The position numbers and the translations under genes are program-made. Below the pieces are notes generated by a model. The model made no database searches. It saw only the letters and a list, made by a program, of their open reading frames with translations, and was not told the DNA's origin. A DNA stretch of 39,007 nucleotides from Paenibacillus cellulosilyticus (GTDB taxonomy: Bacteria > Bacillota > Bacilli > Paenibacillales > Paenibacillaceae), in NCBI RefSeq assembly GCF_003182255.1, contig NZ_QGTQ01000044.1:1-39007 (forward strand), given 5' to 3'. This document shows, piece by piece, positions 15,393 through 22,917 of this stretch (its first letter is position 1; each line of letters starts with the position of its first letter).

Positions 15393-16848
15393 TGCGGTGC
15401 AGCAGGCTCGTGCGTATCACAGCCTCAAATACTTCCTTGGCTATGAATCCAATGGCCGCTGGAAATCAGGCAATCACCTTGACGTGCTGACCAATACGCT
15501 GGAACGTGTATCATCTGGCGAACTGCGGCGAGTCATCGTAACAATGCCGCCTCGTCACGGGAAGAGCGAGGTCGTATCGAAGAAGTTCCCAGCATGGCAT
15601 ATCGGACGCAATCCCGAAGATGAAATGATAATCAGCTCTTACTCAATCGATTTGAGTAGGGGCTTTTCTCGTTTAGCGCGTGACACGCTGGCAGCCAATA
15701 CGGCAGTCTTCGAGACCGAGGTTGATCCAGACAACAAAGGTGCCGAGTCATGGGGCGTCAAGGGGCACAGAGGCGGGCTTAATGCTGCTGGCGTCGGTGG
15801 TCCGATCACTGGTAAGGGTGCACGCATTGCAATCATTGACGACCCGATCAAGAACGCTGAGGAAGCGAACAGCCAAGTCATGCGGCAGAAGGTGTGGGAC
15901 TGGTACACGTCAACGCTGTACACTCGTCTAACGCCTGATGGTCGCATTGTTGTCGTTATGACACGGTGGCATGAAGACGACTTGGTTGGCCGGCTGCTGA
16001 AGAAGGAAGAAGAGGACATTGCAGCTGGCGTCCATGAAGGTGAGCGCTGGACGGTCATCAACTTTCCAGCTCTTGCCGAAGCAGACGATTACCTTGGTCG
16101 CGATCCAGACGAGCCGCTATGGCCTGAATACGGCTTTGATGCGAAGCGCTTGGCACAGATCAGGCGCGACGTCGGCAGCTACGTATTCAACGCATTGTAC
16201 CAGCAACGCCCGAGTGCAGCAGAGGGCGCCATGCTTAAGCGCCACTGGTGGCAATATTACACGTTCGATCCGACTCGCAAGGCATACGACGAGATGGTGC
16301 AGTCATGGGATTGCACATTCAAGGACAGCGACGGCAGCGACTATGTTGTTGGACAAGTGTGGGGCAGGATCGGCGCGAACAAGTACCTGCTCGACCAAGT
16401 ACGCGCCCGTATGGACATCAATGCAACGATGCAGGCAATCACGCAGCTGTCTGCCAAGTGGCCGCGTGCAAAACTCAAGCTCGTCGAGGACAAGGCGAAC
16501 GGCCCTGCAGTCATCCAGATGCTGCGGAACAAGATTGGCGGGCTCGTGCCAGTCAATCCTGAAGGCGGTAAGATCGCTCGTGCTTCGGCCGTTGCGCCTG
16601 AGATCGAAGCAGGCAATGTGTTCCTGCCCGAAGGCGCAGCGTGGGTGAGCGACTTCGTAGAGGAGTGCGCGGCGTTCCCGCGCGGTGCACATGACGACCA
16701 AGTGGATGCGATGACGCAGGCCATTAACCGGCTGCAATACCGATTCATTGCGCAGCCCGGTCCAGAAGAGAAGGGCGGCTTCTACACGCCGACAGAGCGC
16801 GAGGAGCTTGGCGGCAATCAGACAAGTGGGATTAGGAGGCTGCGGTGA
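15358..16848 (+). CDS. terL: Terminase large subunit
   Basis: About 496 aa. The likeliest start is TTG 15358, which has GGAGGA four bases upstream inside the small-subunit gene; an earlier ATG (15319) in frame is less likely. The ATPase domain shows Walker A MPPRHGKSE (K69), the SSYSIDLSRGF segment and Walker B IAIIDDP. The RNase H-like nuclease has SWDCTF, VEDKANG and a C-terminal HDDQVDAM acidic motif, as in the psiM2/TIGR01630 group. It powers packaging and cuts concatemers. Confidence 0.93.
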   Translation: MSGLSQRLPSLDAVQQARAYHSLKYFLGYESNGRWKSGNHLDVLTNTLERVSSGELRRVIVTMPPRHGKSEVVSKKFPAWHIGRNPEDEMIISSYSIDLSRGFSRLARDTLAANTAVFETEVDPDNKGAESWGVKGHRGGLNAAGVGGPITGKGARIAIIDDPIKNAEEANSQVMRQKVWDWYTSTLYTRLTPDGRIVVVMTRWHEDDLVGRLLKKEEEDIAAGVHEGERWTVINFPALAEADDYLGRDPDEPLWPEYGFDAKRLAQIRRDVGSYVFNALYQQRPSAAEGAMLKRHWWQYYTFDPTRKAYDEMVQSWDCTFKDSDGSDYVVGQVWGRIGANKYLLDQVRARMDINATMQAITQLSAKWPRAKLKLVEDKANGPAVIQMLRNKIGGLVPVNPEGGKIARASAVAPEIEAGNVFLPEGAAWVSDFVEECAAFPRGAHDDQVDAMTQAINRLQYRFIAQPGPEEKGGFYTPTEREELGGNQTSGIRRLR

Positions 16849-17078
16849 TGAGCGACAACGTCAACAAGCCTGCACACTACACGGCAGGTAGGGTCGAATG
16901 CATCGACGCGATCGAGAGTGCAACTACCGAGCTGCAAGGTATCGAGGCCGTATGCACAGCGAACGTCATCAAGTACGTATGGCGCTGGAAGCGGAAGAAC
17001 GGCGTTGAGGACTTGCGTAAGGCACGTTGGTACTTGGATAAGCTGATCGCACGCGCGCAGGAACGAGAAAAAACGTAG
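16848..17078 (+). CDS. DUF3310 protein
   Basis: 76 aa from ATG 16848 (GTG 16845 is an alternative; AGGAGG at 16834-16839 suits either). The signature KPAHYTAGRVECIDAIES followed by NVIKYVWRWKRKNGVEDLRKA matches DUF3310, a short phage family often labelled nucleotide kinase without firm evidence. Its start overlaps the terminase stop. Role uncertain. Confidence 0.88.
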   Translation: MSDNVNKPAHYTAGRVECIDAIESATTELQGIEAVCTANVIKYVWRWKRKNGVEDLRKARWYLDKLIARAQEREKT

Positions 17079-17083
17079 AATAA

Positions 17084-17095
17084 GAACGTTTGTTC
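17084..17095. promoter_or_regulatory. LexA (SOS) box
   Basis: GAAC-GTTT-GTTC matches the Bacillus LexA consensus GAAC-N4-GTTC exactly in both half-sites. It lies 30 bp before the YolD gene and just upstream of a possible -10 element TATACT (about 17099-17104). YolD genes are LexA-controlled in Bacillus, which supports the call. Confidence 0.8.
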
Positions 17096-17124
17096 GGTGT
17101 ATACTGTTACCGAGGTGAAGCCGA

Positions 17125-17442
17125 ATGAGCAAGAAGCTAACAGGCAACGGGTTTTGGGAATCCAGCCGCATGATGCTGCCAGAGCACAAAACAGCACTGA
17201 TCGAATGGCGCAGAGAAGAGCGGAAGCGCAGTAAGCCGAACATTGACTTCGAAGCAGCTGAAGAGATCGAAACGGCCATACGCGAAGCATTCGAGAACAA
17301 AGAGCCAATCACGATCGAGGTATTCAACGAATATGCCGAGCGCATTGAGACAGGAATTATCGAGAAGGTGGACCGCTATGCAGGGAAGATCAAGCTTGAT
17401 GGGGTATGGATCATGTTTGGCGATATTATCGCGGTAAAATAG
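17125..17442 (+). CDS. YolD-like protein
   Basis: 105 aa from ATG 17125 with GAGGTG upstream. The N-terminal GNGFWESSRMMLPEHKTALIEWRREE is the YolD family signature, and the C-terminus contains the beta-rich KIKLDGVWIMFGDIIAV segment. YolD proteins accompany Y-family UvrX polymerases in SOS operons, but no UvrX gene is next to this one. It is preceded by a LexA box and followed by a terminator, so it is probably a separate SOS-induced unit inside the late region. Confidence 0.88.
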   Translation: MSKKLTGNGFWESSRMMLPEHKTALIEWRREERKRSKPNIDFEAAEEIETAIREAFENKEPITIEVFNEYAERIETGIIEKVDRYAGKIKLDGVWIMFGDIIAVK

Positions 17443-17446
17443 AAAA

Positions 17447-17477
17447 GAGAGCCGGGGATGCTTTCCCACAGGCTCTC
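17447..17477 (+). other. Hairpin downstream of YolD
   Basis: GAGAGCC (17447-17453) and GGCTCTC (17471-17477) are perfect inverted arms with a 17-nt loop. There is no T-run after it, so it is not a classical terminator by itself. It may protect the 3' end of the YolD message. Confidence 0.45.
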
Positions 17478-17513
17478 AACAAGTAACTTACCATATTAAG
17501 GACGATGTGACAA

Positions 17514-17536
17514 GACGCCGCAATGGCGTCTTTTTT
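17514..17536 (+). terminator. Rho-independent terminator after YolD
   Basis: GACGCC (17514-17519), loop GCAAT, GGCGTC (17525-17530), then six T residues. It closes the SOS unit before the next late gene. Confidence 0.85.
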
Positions 17537-17561
17537 CTATTCTGCGAAGGAGTGACGAGTT

Positions 17562-17879
17562 GTGAACTATAAAGCATATGAAGCGCAAAGAGGGTTAAAC
17601 CAAAATCAAGCAAACAGATTGCATGAGACATACGAAACACCGTCGCCGCTTAGTCCGATTCTTGATGTGATGGCAACAACGTGGCAAAGGCTTCAAATCG
17701 TAGAGTCGAGGTTATACGAATTACAAAGCGCACTGTTCGGCGCAGAACCCGCTTGTGACACGGAGTATTATTCTCCTGAGCCTAGTGTGCAAAGCCTTGC
17801 TAAAGGTGCAGCAGATAAAGCGATGATTCTGGAACAAATTGCTGACGAGATGATCACCCGCTTGGTGCATCGGTCATGA
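17562..17879 (+). CDS. Hypothetical helical late-region protein
   Basis: 105 aa from GTG 17562 with GAAGGAG at 17546-17552. Largely helical with an acidic linker (CDTEYYSPEPS) between two helical segments. Stop overlaps the next gene by ATGA. No family recognised. The position between terminase and portal suggests an accessory rather than structural role. Confidence 0.65.
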   Translation: MNYKAYEAQRGLNQNQANRLHETYETPSPLSPILDVMATTWQRLQIVESRLYELQSALFGAEPACDTEYYSPEPSVQSLAKGAADKAMILEQIADEMITRLVHRS

Positions 17880-18043
17880 AGCAATGCCTAGCATGCCAAA
17901 GCGACAACGTCACCAAGGCCAAGAACGACAGTGGCTTCTATAAGGATGGCAAGAGCAAGCCTGTGCGCCTCTATCAATGGGCTTGCGGTGATTGCGGCTT
18001 TGTAGCGACGTTCATGGACAAGAAGGAGACGGTGCAGCAATGA
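17876..18043 (+). CDS. 55-aa zinc-ribbon protein
   Basis: ATG 17876 to TGA 18041-18043, coupled at both ends by ATGA overlaps. Two CxxC knuckles (CLAC near residue 4, CGDC near residue 37) form a rubredoxin-like zinc ribbon. The product starts MKQCLACQSDNVTKAKNDSG. Unknown function. Confidence 0.7.
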   Translation: MKQCLACQSDNVTKAKNDSGFYKDGKSKPVRLYQWACGDCGFVATFMDKKETVQQ

Positions 18044-18315
18044 GTGACTTCCTCTTAATTGCCGTTACAGGGTTCGTGTTCCTTTGCGGCTTTGTGCTTG
18101 GTCGGAATTGGGAGAAGGCGACGCAGCCACTTCCGCAGCCAAGTGACAAAGAACAAACCGTCCTTGTGCGGCGTGTCAAATCATCGTTTCGTAATCCAGC
18201 ACGGACATTCGAGCATGATTACAACGAGTACAAGACACGAGGCGGCTTATATGCGCCAGTGAAGCCGGGTAAGGGCAGTACGGCAGATGATATAGACGTT
18301 GGCAGGAAGGAGTGA
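18040..18315 (+). CDS. Small single-pass membrane protein
   Basis: 91 aa from ATG 18040 (ATGA overlap). Residues 4-22 (FLLIAVTGFVFLCGFVLG) form one hydrophobic helix, followed by a basic cytoplasmic-looking tail with GLYAPVKPGKG. It lies directly before the portal gene. It could be a membrane-located accessory or superinfection factor. No family recognised. Confidence 0.65.
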   Translation: MSDFLLIAVTGFVFLCGFVLGRNWEKATQPLPQPSDKEQTVLVRRVKSSFRNPARTFEHDYNEYKTRGGLYAPVKPGKGSTADDIDVGRKE

Positions 18316-18320
18316 ACCCC

Positions 18321-20330
18321 GTGGCTAAGAAGGCGAACATCAACGCAACGTTCGACGAAGTAAAAGACAAGTATACGAAGCAGCGGCTCGACCTGATGTC
18401 CGATGAGCAGCAGGAGCTTGCTGAGAAGATACAAACGTGGTACCAAGACGCCTACACCGAGAAGGATCAGCGCGGCATCTTCGACAAGATGGAGACAGCC
18501 GACCAGTATTGGGAAGGCGAACAGAGCCCGCCAGAGAGTGACTACGACCCAGCGAGCAATACGAATGTCGTTAACAGCACGATAGAGGGCCAAGTCGCTT
18601 ACCTGGTAGAGCAGAACATCGACGTTGAAGCCAAGCCGCGCGGGCCGAGTGACCTGCCGTTTCGTGATAAGGCTGTCAATCTCATGCGTTGGTGCAAGGA
18701 TCAGAATCGACTACGCCGCAAGGTTGACGTGCACGAGCGCCGTCGTAAGAAGTTCGGTGTCGGTGTGCTCCGCGTGCTGTTCAACCCTGATGTATTGGAC
18801 GGGCTTGGTTTGCCGCAGATTGAGCCGGTTAACCCAGCATACGTGTTCCCGGATCCAGTCGTCAGCGACATATACCGCATTCAAGAGGGTCGCTTCCTCA
18901 TTGAGACGATCAACCGAAGTATCGAGTCCGCCAAGGAGCTATTCGGCGAAGAACTTGCCGACGCCATCACACCGGGCTATTCCCCGATGCAGTATGAGGA
19001 TATGTTCGATGAGTTTGACGGGTGGCCGGGCGGCGAAGTCGCGCAGGATCATTACCTCCATATGCTTGTCTGGACGCACGCATGGGTGCCTGATGACGAA
19101 GCCGCACAGGAGCAAATGGTCGAGGAGATGGAAGCCAACCCCGTCACTGATGATGACGTCGAAGCAGAGGACAGCGGATCTGCTGCTGATGCAGGTGTCG
19201 ACGGGCAAAGTAGCTCGTACGCAGCGCCGAAGAGCGGCAAGCCGATGAAGAAGATCATTCGACTGATCGAGATGAGCGCCTGTGGCGTTATTCTCCGCGA
19301 CACGCTGGCTGATGACGTTGTGATCTGTGAGAACGACAACCGTTATCCATACTTCTTCACGCCGGATATGTACCGTGAAGGCACGGTATGGGCGAAGTCG
19401 ACGGCTGAGTTGCTTATCCCTGTGCAGGACCGCATCAACGATCTTGACGACCAGATCATCTATAACGCTCGGATGACAGGCAACCCGCAGCGCGTGGTTG
19501 ATGTAAATAGTGGGATAGATCCGGACAAGCTGACAAACGAGGGCGGACTTGTCATTCCATCCAACTACGAAGGCGGCATTAAGTGGATGGAGCCGCCTGA
19601 TATGCCTACTTATGTGTCGCAGATACGCGACAAGGCAATCAACTATGATCGCGTTGTTGTAAGCCGTTGGAGCGACCAAATGAATGGTGTGAAGCAGACA
19701 GGTGTGGACACAGCAACCGAGTCGCTCGGCCTGCAGCAGGCAGGCACACAGAACATCACGCACGACAAAATGCTGCTGGAAGAGACACTTGCCGAAGTGT
19801 TCGAGTATGCGTTGGTGCTGATGATGGAGAACTACACAACAGAAGAGATATTCCGAATCACGGAATCAAGCGGTGCAGACAGCTTCATGGCGATGAATCC
19901 GAACCAGCTGCTCAACATACCGAAGCTGATGCCCGCAACGTCGTCGTTCCAGCAAGGCTTCGCACAGCAATTCCCTGCAGCGGAGAACGTACCGGAGTGG
20001 ATGCCGCATCCTGACGGTCTGACACAGAAGATTGCGCTCGACATCAAGGTAACAGTCGGTGCTGGCCTGCCAAGCAACAAGGCGTTCGTGTTCCAGATGA
20101 TCGACAAGGCATATGCGAGCAAAGCGATTACGCCGCAAGAATACCGCAAGCTGCTTCGTGACTATGCAGGCTTGCCGATCGAAGAACAGCCGCCGCAACC
20201 CCCAATGCAGCAGACTATGCCGGGCATGATGCCACAAGGCGCTCCGGGCGCAGCACCAGCGATGCAAAACCCTATGGTTCAAGGTCTAGCAGCTGGCGGC
20301 GCACCGATGGCACCGGGAGGTGGCGCGTAA
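18321..20330 (+). CDS. Portal protein (P22-like)
   Basis: About 669 aa. GTG 18321 is preferred because AGGAAGGAG ends about 8 bases upstream; GTG 18312 is also in frame but overlaps that site. The N-terminal half has the portal pattern ETADQYWEGEQ ... NTNVVNSTIEGQVAYL and the middle contains ELLIPVQDRINDLDDQI. The C-terminus is a Pro/Met/Gly/Ala-rich tail (MQQTMPGMMPQGAPGAAP) that is probably flexible. It forms the dodecameric DNA gateway at one capsid vertex. Position after terminase and before scaffold is canonical. Confidence 0.9.
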   Translation: MAKKANINATFDEVKDKYTKQRLDLMSDEQQELAEKIQTWYQDAYTEKDQRGIFDKMETADQYWEGEQSPPESDYDPASNTNVVNSTIEGQVAYLVEQNIDVEAKPRGPSDLPFRDKAVNLMRWCKDQNRLRRKVDVHERRRKKFGVGVLRVLFNPDVLDGLGLPQIEPVNPAYVFPDPVVSDIYRIQEGRFLIETINRSIESAKELFGEELADAITPGYSPMQYEDMFDEFDGWPGGEVAQDHYLHMLVWTHAWVPDDEAAQEQMVEEMEANPVTDDDVEAEDSGSAADAGVDGQSSSYAAPKSGKPMKKIIRLIEMSACGVILRDTLADDVVICENDNRYPYFFTPDMYREGTVWAKSTAELLIPVQDRINDLDDQIIYNARMTGNPQRVVDVNSGIDPDKLTNEGGLVIPSNYEGGIKWMEPPDMPTYVSQIRDKAINYDRVVVSRWSDQMNGVKQTGVDTATESLGLQQAGTQNITHDKMLLEETLAEVFEYALVLMMENYTTEEIFRITESSGADSFMAMNPNQLLNIPKLMPATSSFQQGFAQQFPAAENVPEWMPHPDGLTQKIALDIKVTVGAGLPSNKAFVFQMIDKAYASKAITPQEYRKLLRDYAGLPIEEQPPQPPMQQTMPGMMPQGAPGAAPAMQNPMVQGLAAGGAPMAPGGGA

Positions 20331-20563
20331 TGTTGTTCAGTCAAATGGACCCGAAGAAGTGGCAACAGCACGCGACGAGCCATCCGTGGATCGGCACGAA
20401 GCAATCATACGTTCAACACCCTGTATGCCCTCGCTGTGAGCGCATAGCGCTTCGTGACGTCGGGTGGACGAGCAATCGCATGGCACGGTGCCCAGCGTGC
20501 GGGTGGAGCGGCAGAGCGACAATGCTCATGAATGAATACATCAAGGGCGGTGAATACCGATGA
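20330..20563 (+). CDS. Zinc-ribbon protein after portal
   Basis: 77 aa, ATG 20330 overlapping the portal TAA. Two CxxC pairs (CPRC and CPAC, residues about 33-57) with WSGRA following form a zinc ribbon. Stop overlaps the next start (ATGA). It is the first of four small genes between portal and scaffold that look accessory. Function unknown. Confidence 0.68.
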   Translation: MLFSQMDPKKWQQHATSHPWIGTKQSYVQHPVCPRCERIALRDVGWTSNRMARCPACGWSGRATMLMNEYIKGGEYR

Positions 20564-20814
20564 CGAATATTGTGCGGTTGAATACGCCACAAAACAACAT
20601 GATTGAAGCGTTAGAATTCTTGCTGGAGAAGGCGAAGGCGGGCGACATTCAGTCATTCGTATTCGCCGCTAAAGACAAAACGGACGGAAACATTGCAACC
20701 TCGTGGGGAAACTGCGACGTAGGCGAGCAGCAGGAGCTTTGCTCTCATCTGCAGGTAGACATCATGTATCGAGTCGTTGAAGCCAACATGGACCGTCTGA
20801 TCGAGAGACTATGA
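20560..20814 (+). CDS. Hypothetical 84-aa protein
   Basis: ATG 20560 in an ATGA overlap. Sequence pattern: helix (MIEALEFLLEKAKAGDIQ), beta-hairpin (SFVFAAKDKTDGNIATSWG), helix (MYRVVEANMDRLIERL). It resembles small phage alpha-beta proteins of unknown function. The tight packing supports it being real. Confidence 0.65.
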   Translation: MTNIVRLNTPQNNMIEALEFLLEKAKAGDIQSFVFAAKDKTDGNIATSWGNCDVGEQQELCSHLQVDIMYRVVEANMDRLIERL

Positions 20815-20826
20815 GGAGGAACAATC

Positions 20827-21087
20827 ATGCACTTAAATACCAAGAAATGCTGTGATCACGTTTTCGACGTGGCTGACATAAAGCCCCCGCTGCTCCGGCA
20901 ACCGGAGGTTTTCCAGACCGTTGACCCTAACCTGTACGGCGGCAACGCGCAACGCTTCACAGAGGCGACGTGCCCGCAGTGCGAGAAGGACTATTATCTG
21001 TGGCTCAAGCAAGAAGGGCAGTCGTGGCGTATTCTGACGATCAGCCCGCGCGGCCCACGGCAAATCATGCCTAGAGGGGAAGCGTAA
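20827..21087 (+). CDS. Hypothetical cysteine-containing protein
   Basis: 86 aa from ATG 20827 with GAGGAGGAAC immediately upstream, a strong ribosome binding site. Contains CC near residue 8-9 and a CPQC knuckle in the middle (ATCPQCEKDYYLWLKQEG), so one metal site is possible. No family recognised. Confidence 0.65.
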   Translation: MHLNTKKCCDHVFDVADIKPPLLRQPEVFQTVDPNLYGGNAQRFTEATCPQCEKDYYLWLKQEGQSWRILTISPRGPRQIMPRGEA

Positions 21088-21090
21088 GAG

Positions 21091-21384
21091 ATGAATTTCG
21101 GACAAATACTCGAACTGCTGAAGGTAGGTAAAAGGGTTTCGCGAGCAGGCTGGAACGGCAGAGGGCAATGGGTTGTGCTCGTGCCTGCCCTATATTTGCC
21201 GCCATATTCAACTCAAGAAGCTGGTCCACGCGTCAACGATCGAACAGCCAAGCATATTGGCGTAGATACTCCGCTTGACTCGCAACCGTACTTCTCATTG
21301 TGGAATGCACAAGGCAAATGGCAGCCCGGCTGGGTTCCGAGTACGGGCGATCTGCTCGCGGAAGACTGGCAAGTTATCGAATAG
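21091..21384 (+). CDS. DUF2829 protein, Tad2-type anti-Thoeris candidate
   Basis: 97 aa from ATG 21091, GAGGGGA upstream. The pattern MNFGQILELLKVGKRVSRAGWNGRGQW, then PYFSLWNAQGKWQPGWVPSTGDLLAEDW, is the DUF2829 family. The Bacillus phage SPO1 member, Tad2, sequesters the cyclic ADP-ribose-type signal of Thoeris defence. The conserved W-x-G and W-x-P-S-x-D-x-L-A-x-DW elements are present. Not every family member is proven to bind the signal, so the activity is inferred. It ends a run of small genes and is followed by a terminator. Confidence 0.85.
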   Translation: MNFGQILELLKVGKRVSRAGWNGRGQWVVLVPALYLPPYSTQEAGPRVNDRTAKHIGVDTPLDSQPYFSLWNAQGKWQPGWVPSTGDLLAEDWQVIE

Positions 21385-21394
21385 CACTAATTCC

Positions 21395-21422
21395 AAGTCG
21401 CCACTAGGCGGCTTTTTCTTTT
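21395..21422 (+). terminator. Rho-independent terminator after DUF2829
   Basis: AAGTCGCC (21395-21402), loop ACTA, GGCGGCTT (21407-21414), one G-U pair, followed by TTTCTTTT. It separates the accessory genes from the capsid operon. Confidence 0.8.
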
Positions 21423-21427
21423 GCCTT

Positions 21428-21548
21428 CATGGGTGGCTTAGAACCCATGCCTCGGCGAGCACACGCCGCCCAAATAAGCCAGGTACTCGGCTCCTGCGAA
21501 AAGCCGCATATCGAGTGCCCCGCGTAAAGGGCGAGGAGGTAAGTCGCT
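21428..21548 (+). promoter_or_regulatory. Hairpin-rich leader of the capsid operon
   Basis: This gene-free stretch holds several potential helices. They are CATGGGT/ACCCATG (21428-21434 with 21443-21449), CGGCG/CGCCG (21453-21457 with 21464-21468), GGTACT/AGTGCC (21482-21487 with 21514-21519) enclosing CGGCT/AGCCG (21488-21492 with 21502-21506), and a possible alternative GGCTTA/TAAGCC (21435-21440 with 21475-21480). It ends in GAGGAGGT (21533-21540), the scaffold ribosome binding site. It could be a structured 5' leader controlling capsid translation. Confidence 0.5.
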
Positions 21549-22427
21549 ATGTTGAAATTCCGTTTCCCCCTTAACTTGCAACTGTTCGCCGATGGCGACG
21601 GCGCTACTGATAACGAAGAGATTGAAGTCGATCTGCCAGACGTGTCAGACGACGACAATGAGATTGACTTGGATGAGATTTTCGAAGGTGGGGATGACGA
21701 TGGCGAAGGGCAAGTGCAGGACGGTGATGGACATCAAGGCGCCGCAGTCGACGAGCAAAACGAAGAGTCCGAAGGAGACGAAACAACCGAGGACGACGGG
21801 AGCAACGTACGTGGCGGCAAGGGCAAGAATGCGACGGCCAATGCCGTAATTGCCGAGCGTAAGAAGTGGCAAGAGCGCATGAGGAAGCTAGAGAAAGAGG
21901 CGGCGACGGCCAAGCGCTTTATGCAACAGGTAGGTGTAGGTGACGTTGACGAACTCAATCGCCGCATGGATGCAATGGAAGCGCATCGCCTGACACAGCA
22001 AGGTGTGCCGGCAGAAGTGGCCCAGCAATACGCGGCAACACAGCGGCAATTGGCTGATATTCAGCAGCAAATGCGCAAAAGCAAGTACGACGCAGAGGCA
22101 ACTCGCCTCAAAGCTGATCCGTTCTATGCGGACCTCGATGACTATCGCGAAGAATTCGAGGAAGAAGCAGAGCGGCTGAACATGAGCCTTGAGGACGTGT
22201 ACTGGATGCGCCGCGGTCGCGAGCGCATGAAGGAGCGCGAGAACGAGGTTACAGCCAAAGTCAAAGCCGACAAGGCCAAGACGCAGGCCAAGAAGGTCGT
22301 CACATCGCCAACAGGCAACAATGCCGGACAGAGCACAAAGCGTGTTCAACTCTCGGCAATTGAACGGCAGATTGCCAAAGCGGCTGGCATGACGCCGGAA
22401 GAATACGCGAAAAACAAAAAACGATAA
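21549..22427 (+). CDS. Scaffold protein with Prp-type processing motif
   Basis: 292 aa from ATG 21549. Residues 8-14 are LNLQLFA, the N-terminal motif cut by host protease Prp in staphylococcal phage scaffold/capsid proteins and ribosomal protein L27. A very acidic stretch follows (residues 15-80), then long coiled coil (about 100-245, AERKKWQERMRKLEKEA...), and a basic C-terminus ending EEYAKNKKR. Acidic N-terminus, coiled coil and basic tail are the usual form of internal scaffolds. It sits before the capsid gene as expected. Confidence 0.88.
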   Translation: MLKFRFPLNLQLFADGDGATDNEEIEVDLPDVSDDDNEIDLDEIFEGGDDDGEGQVQDGDGHQGAAVDEQNEESEGDETTEDDGSNVRGGKGKNATANAVIAERKKWQERMRKLEKEAATAKRFMQQVGVGDVDELNRRMDAMEAHRLTQQGVPAEVAQQYAATQRQLADIQQQMRKSKYDAEATRLKADPFYADLDDYREEFEEEAERLNMSLEDVYWMRRGRERMKERENEVTAKVKADKAKTQAKKVVTSPTGNNAGQSTKRVQLSAIERQIAKAAGMTPEEYAKNKKR

Positions 22428-22442
22428 AGCGAGGAGATAGCA

Positions 22443-22898
22443 ATGGTAAGACGCATGGTGTATCACGGCAGTAATAACGGAACGAGCCCAATTTACCGCC
22501 AAGTGCCGGTTAATGCAAGCCAGACAATCGTGAAGGGCAGCATCGTCGTTAAGACATCCGGCAAAGCAAGCGTGGCAGGACAAGCTGCAGCTGCTGGCAC
22601 GGTATGGGGCGTAGCAGCAGAGGCGAAGACGACAGGCGGCAGCGTGACTGCATCTGACGTTGTAACAATCGATGTGAACCCTGACAGCATCTACGAGATT
22701 CCGTTCGCAACGGGCGGTACGAAAACATCGTTCACGGCGAGCGACATCGGCACGGTGTTCGACCTCGGTTCCAACGCATACACGTTGAACCCTGACGATA
22801 CGACAGGCGGCTACTTGGAAGTAACAGGCTTGCCAACGCCCGGGTCAACGACACGCAATACAGTGTTCGCGTTGATCAAGAATCGCTCGGAAAACTAA
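22443..22898 (+). CDS. Probable capsid decoration protein
   Basis: 151 aa from ATG 22443 with GAGGAG upstream. The sequence is rich in A, G, T, V and S and looks all-beta (PVNASQTIVKGSIVVKT; TVWGVAAEAKTTGGS). It lies between scaffold and major capsid genes, as do lambda gpD-like or DUF2190-like stabilising proteins. It probably decorates the mature head. No diagnostic motif was found, so the role rests on context and composition. Confidence 0.6.
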   Translation: MVRRMVYHGSNNGTSPIYRQVPVNASQTIVKGSIVVKTSGKASVAGQAAAAGTVWGVAAEAKTTGGSVTASDVVTIDVNPDSIYEIPFATGGTKTSFTASDIGTVFDLGSNAYTLNPDDTTGGYLEVTGLPTPGSTTRNTVFALIKNRSEN

Positions 22899-22917
22899 TT
22901 AGGGAGAGTGAACCGCT

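Noticed and set aside
14814-17078. Cohesive-end (cos) site near terminase
   Set aside because: No HNH endonuclease gene or recognisable nick-site repeats were seen next to the terminase genes, so the packaging type cannot be assigned.
18939-19763. 274-aa minus-strand open frame
   Set aside because: Shadow of the portal gene, rich in histidine, arginine and cysteine as expected for an antisense reading of GC-rich coding DNA.
21428-21540. tRNA gene in the capsid leader
   Set aside because: Helices are present but there is no TTCGAAT-type T-loop, anticodon arm of correct size or acceptor pairing.
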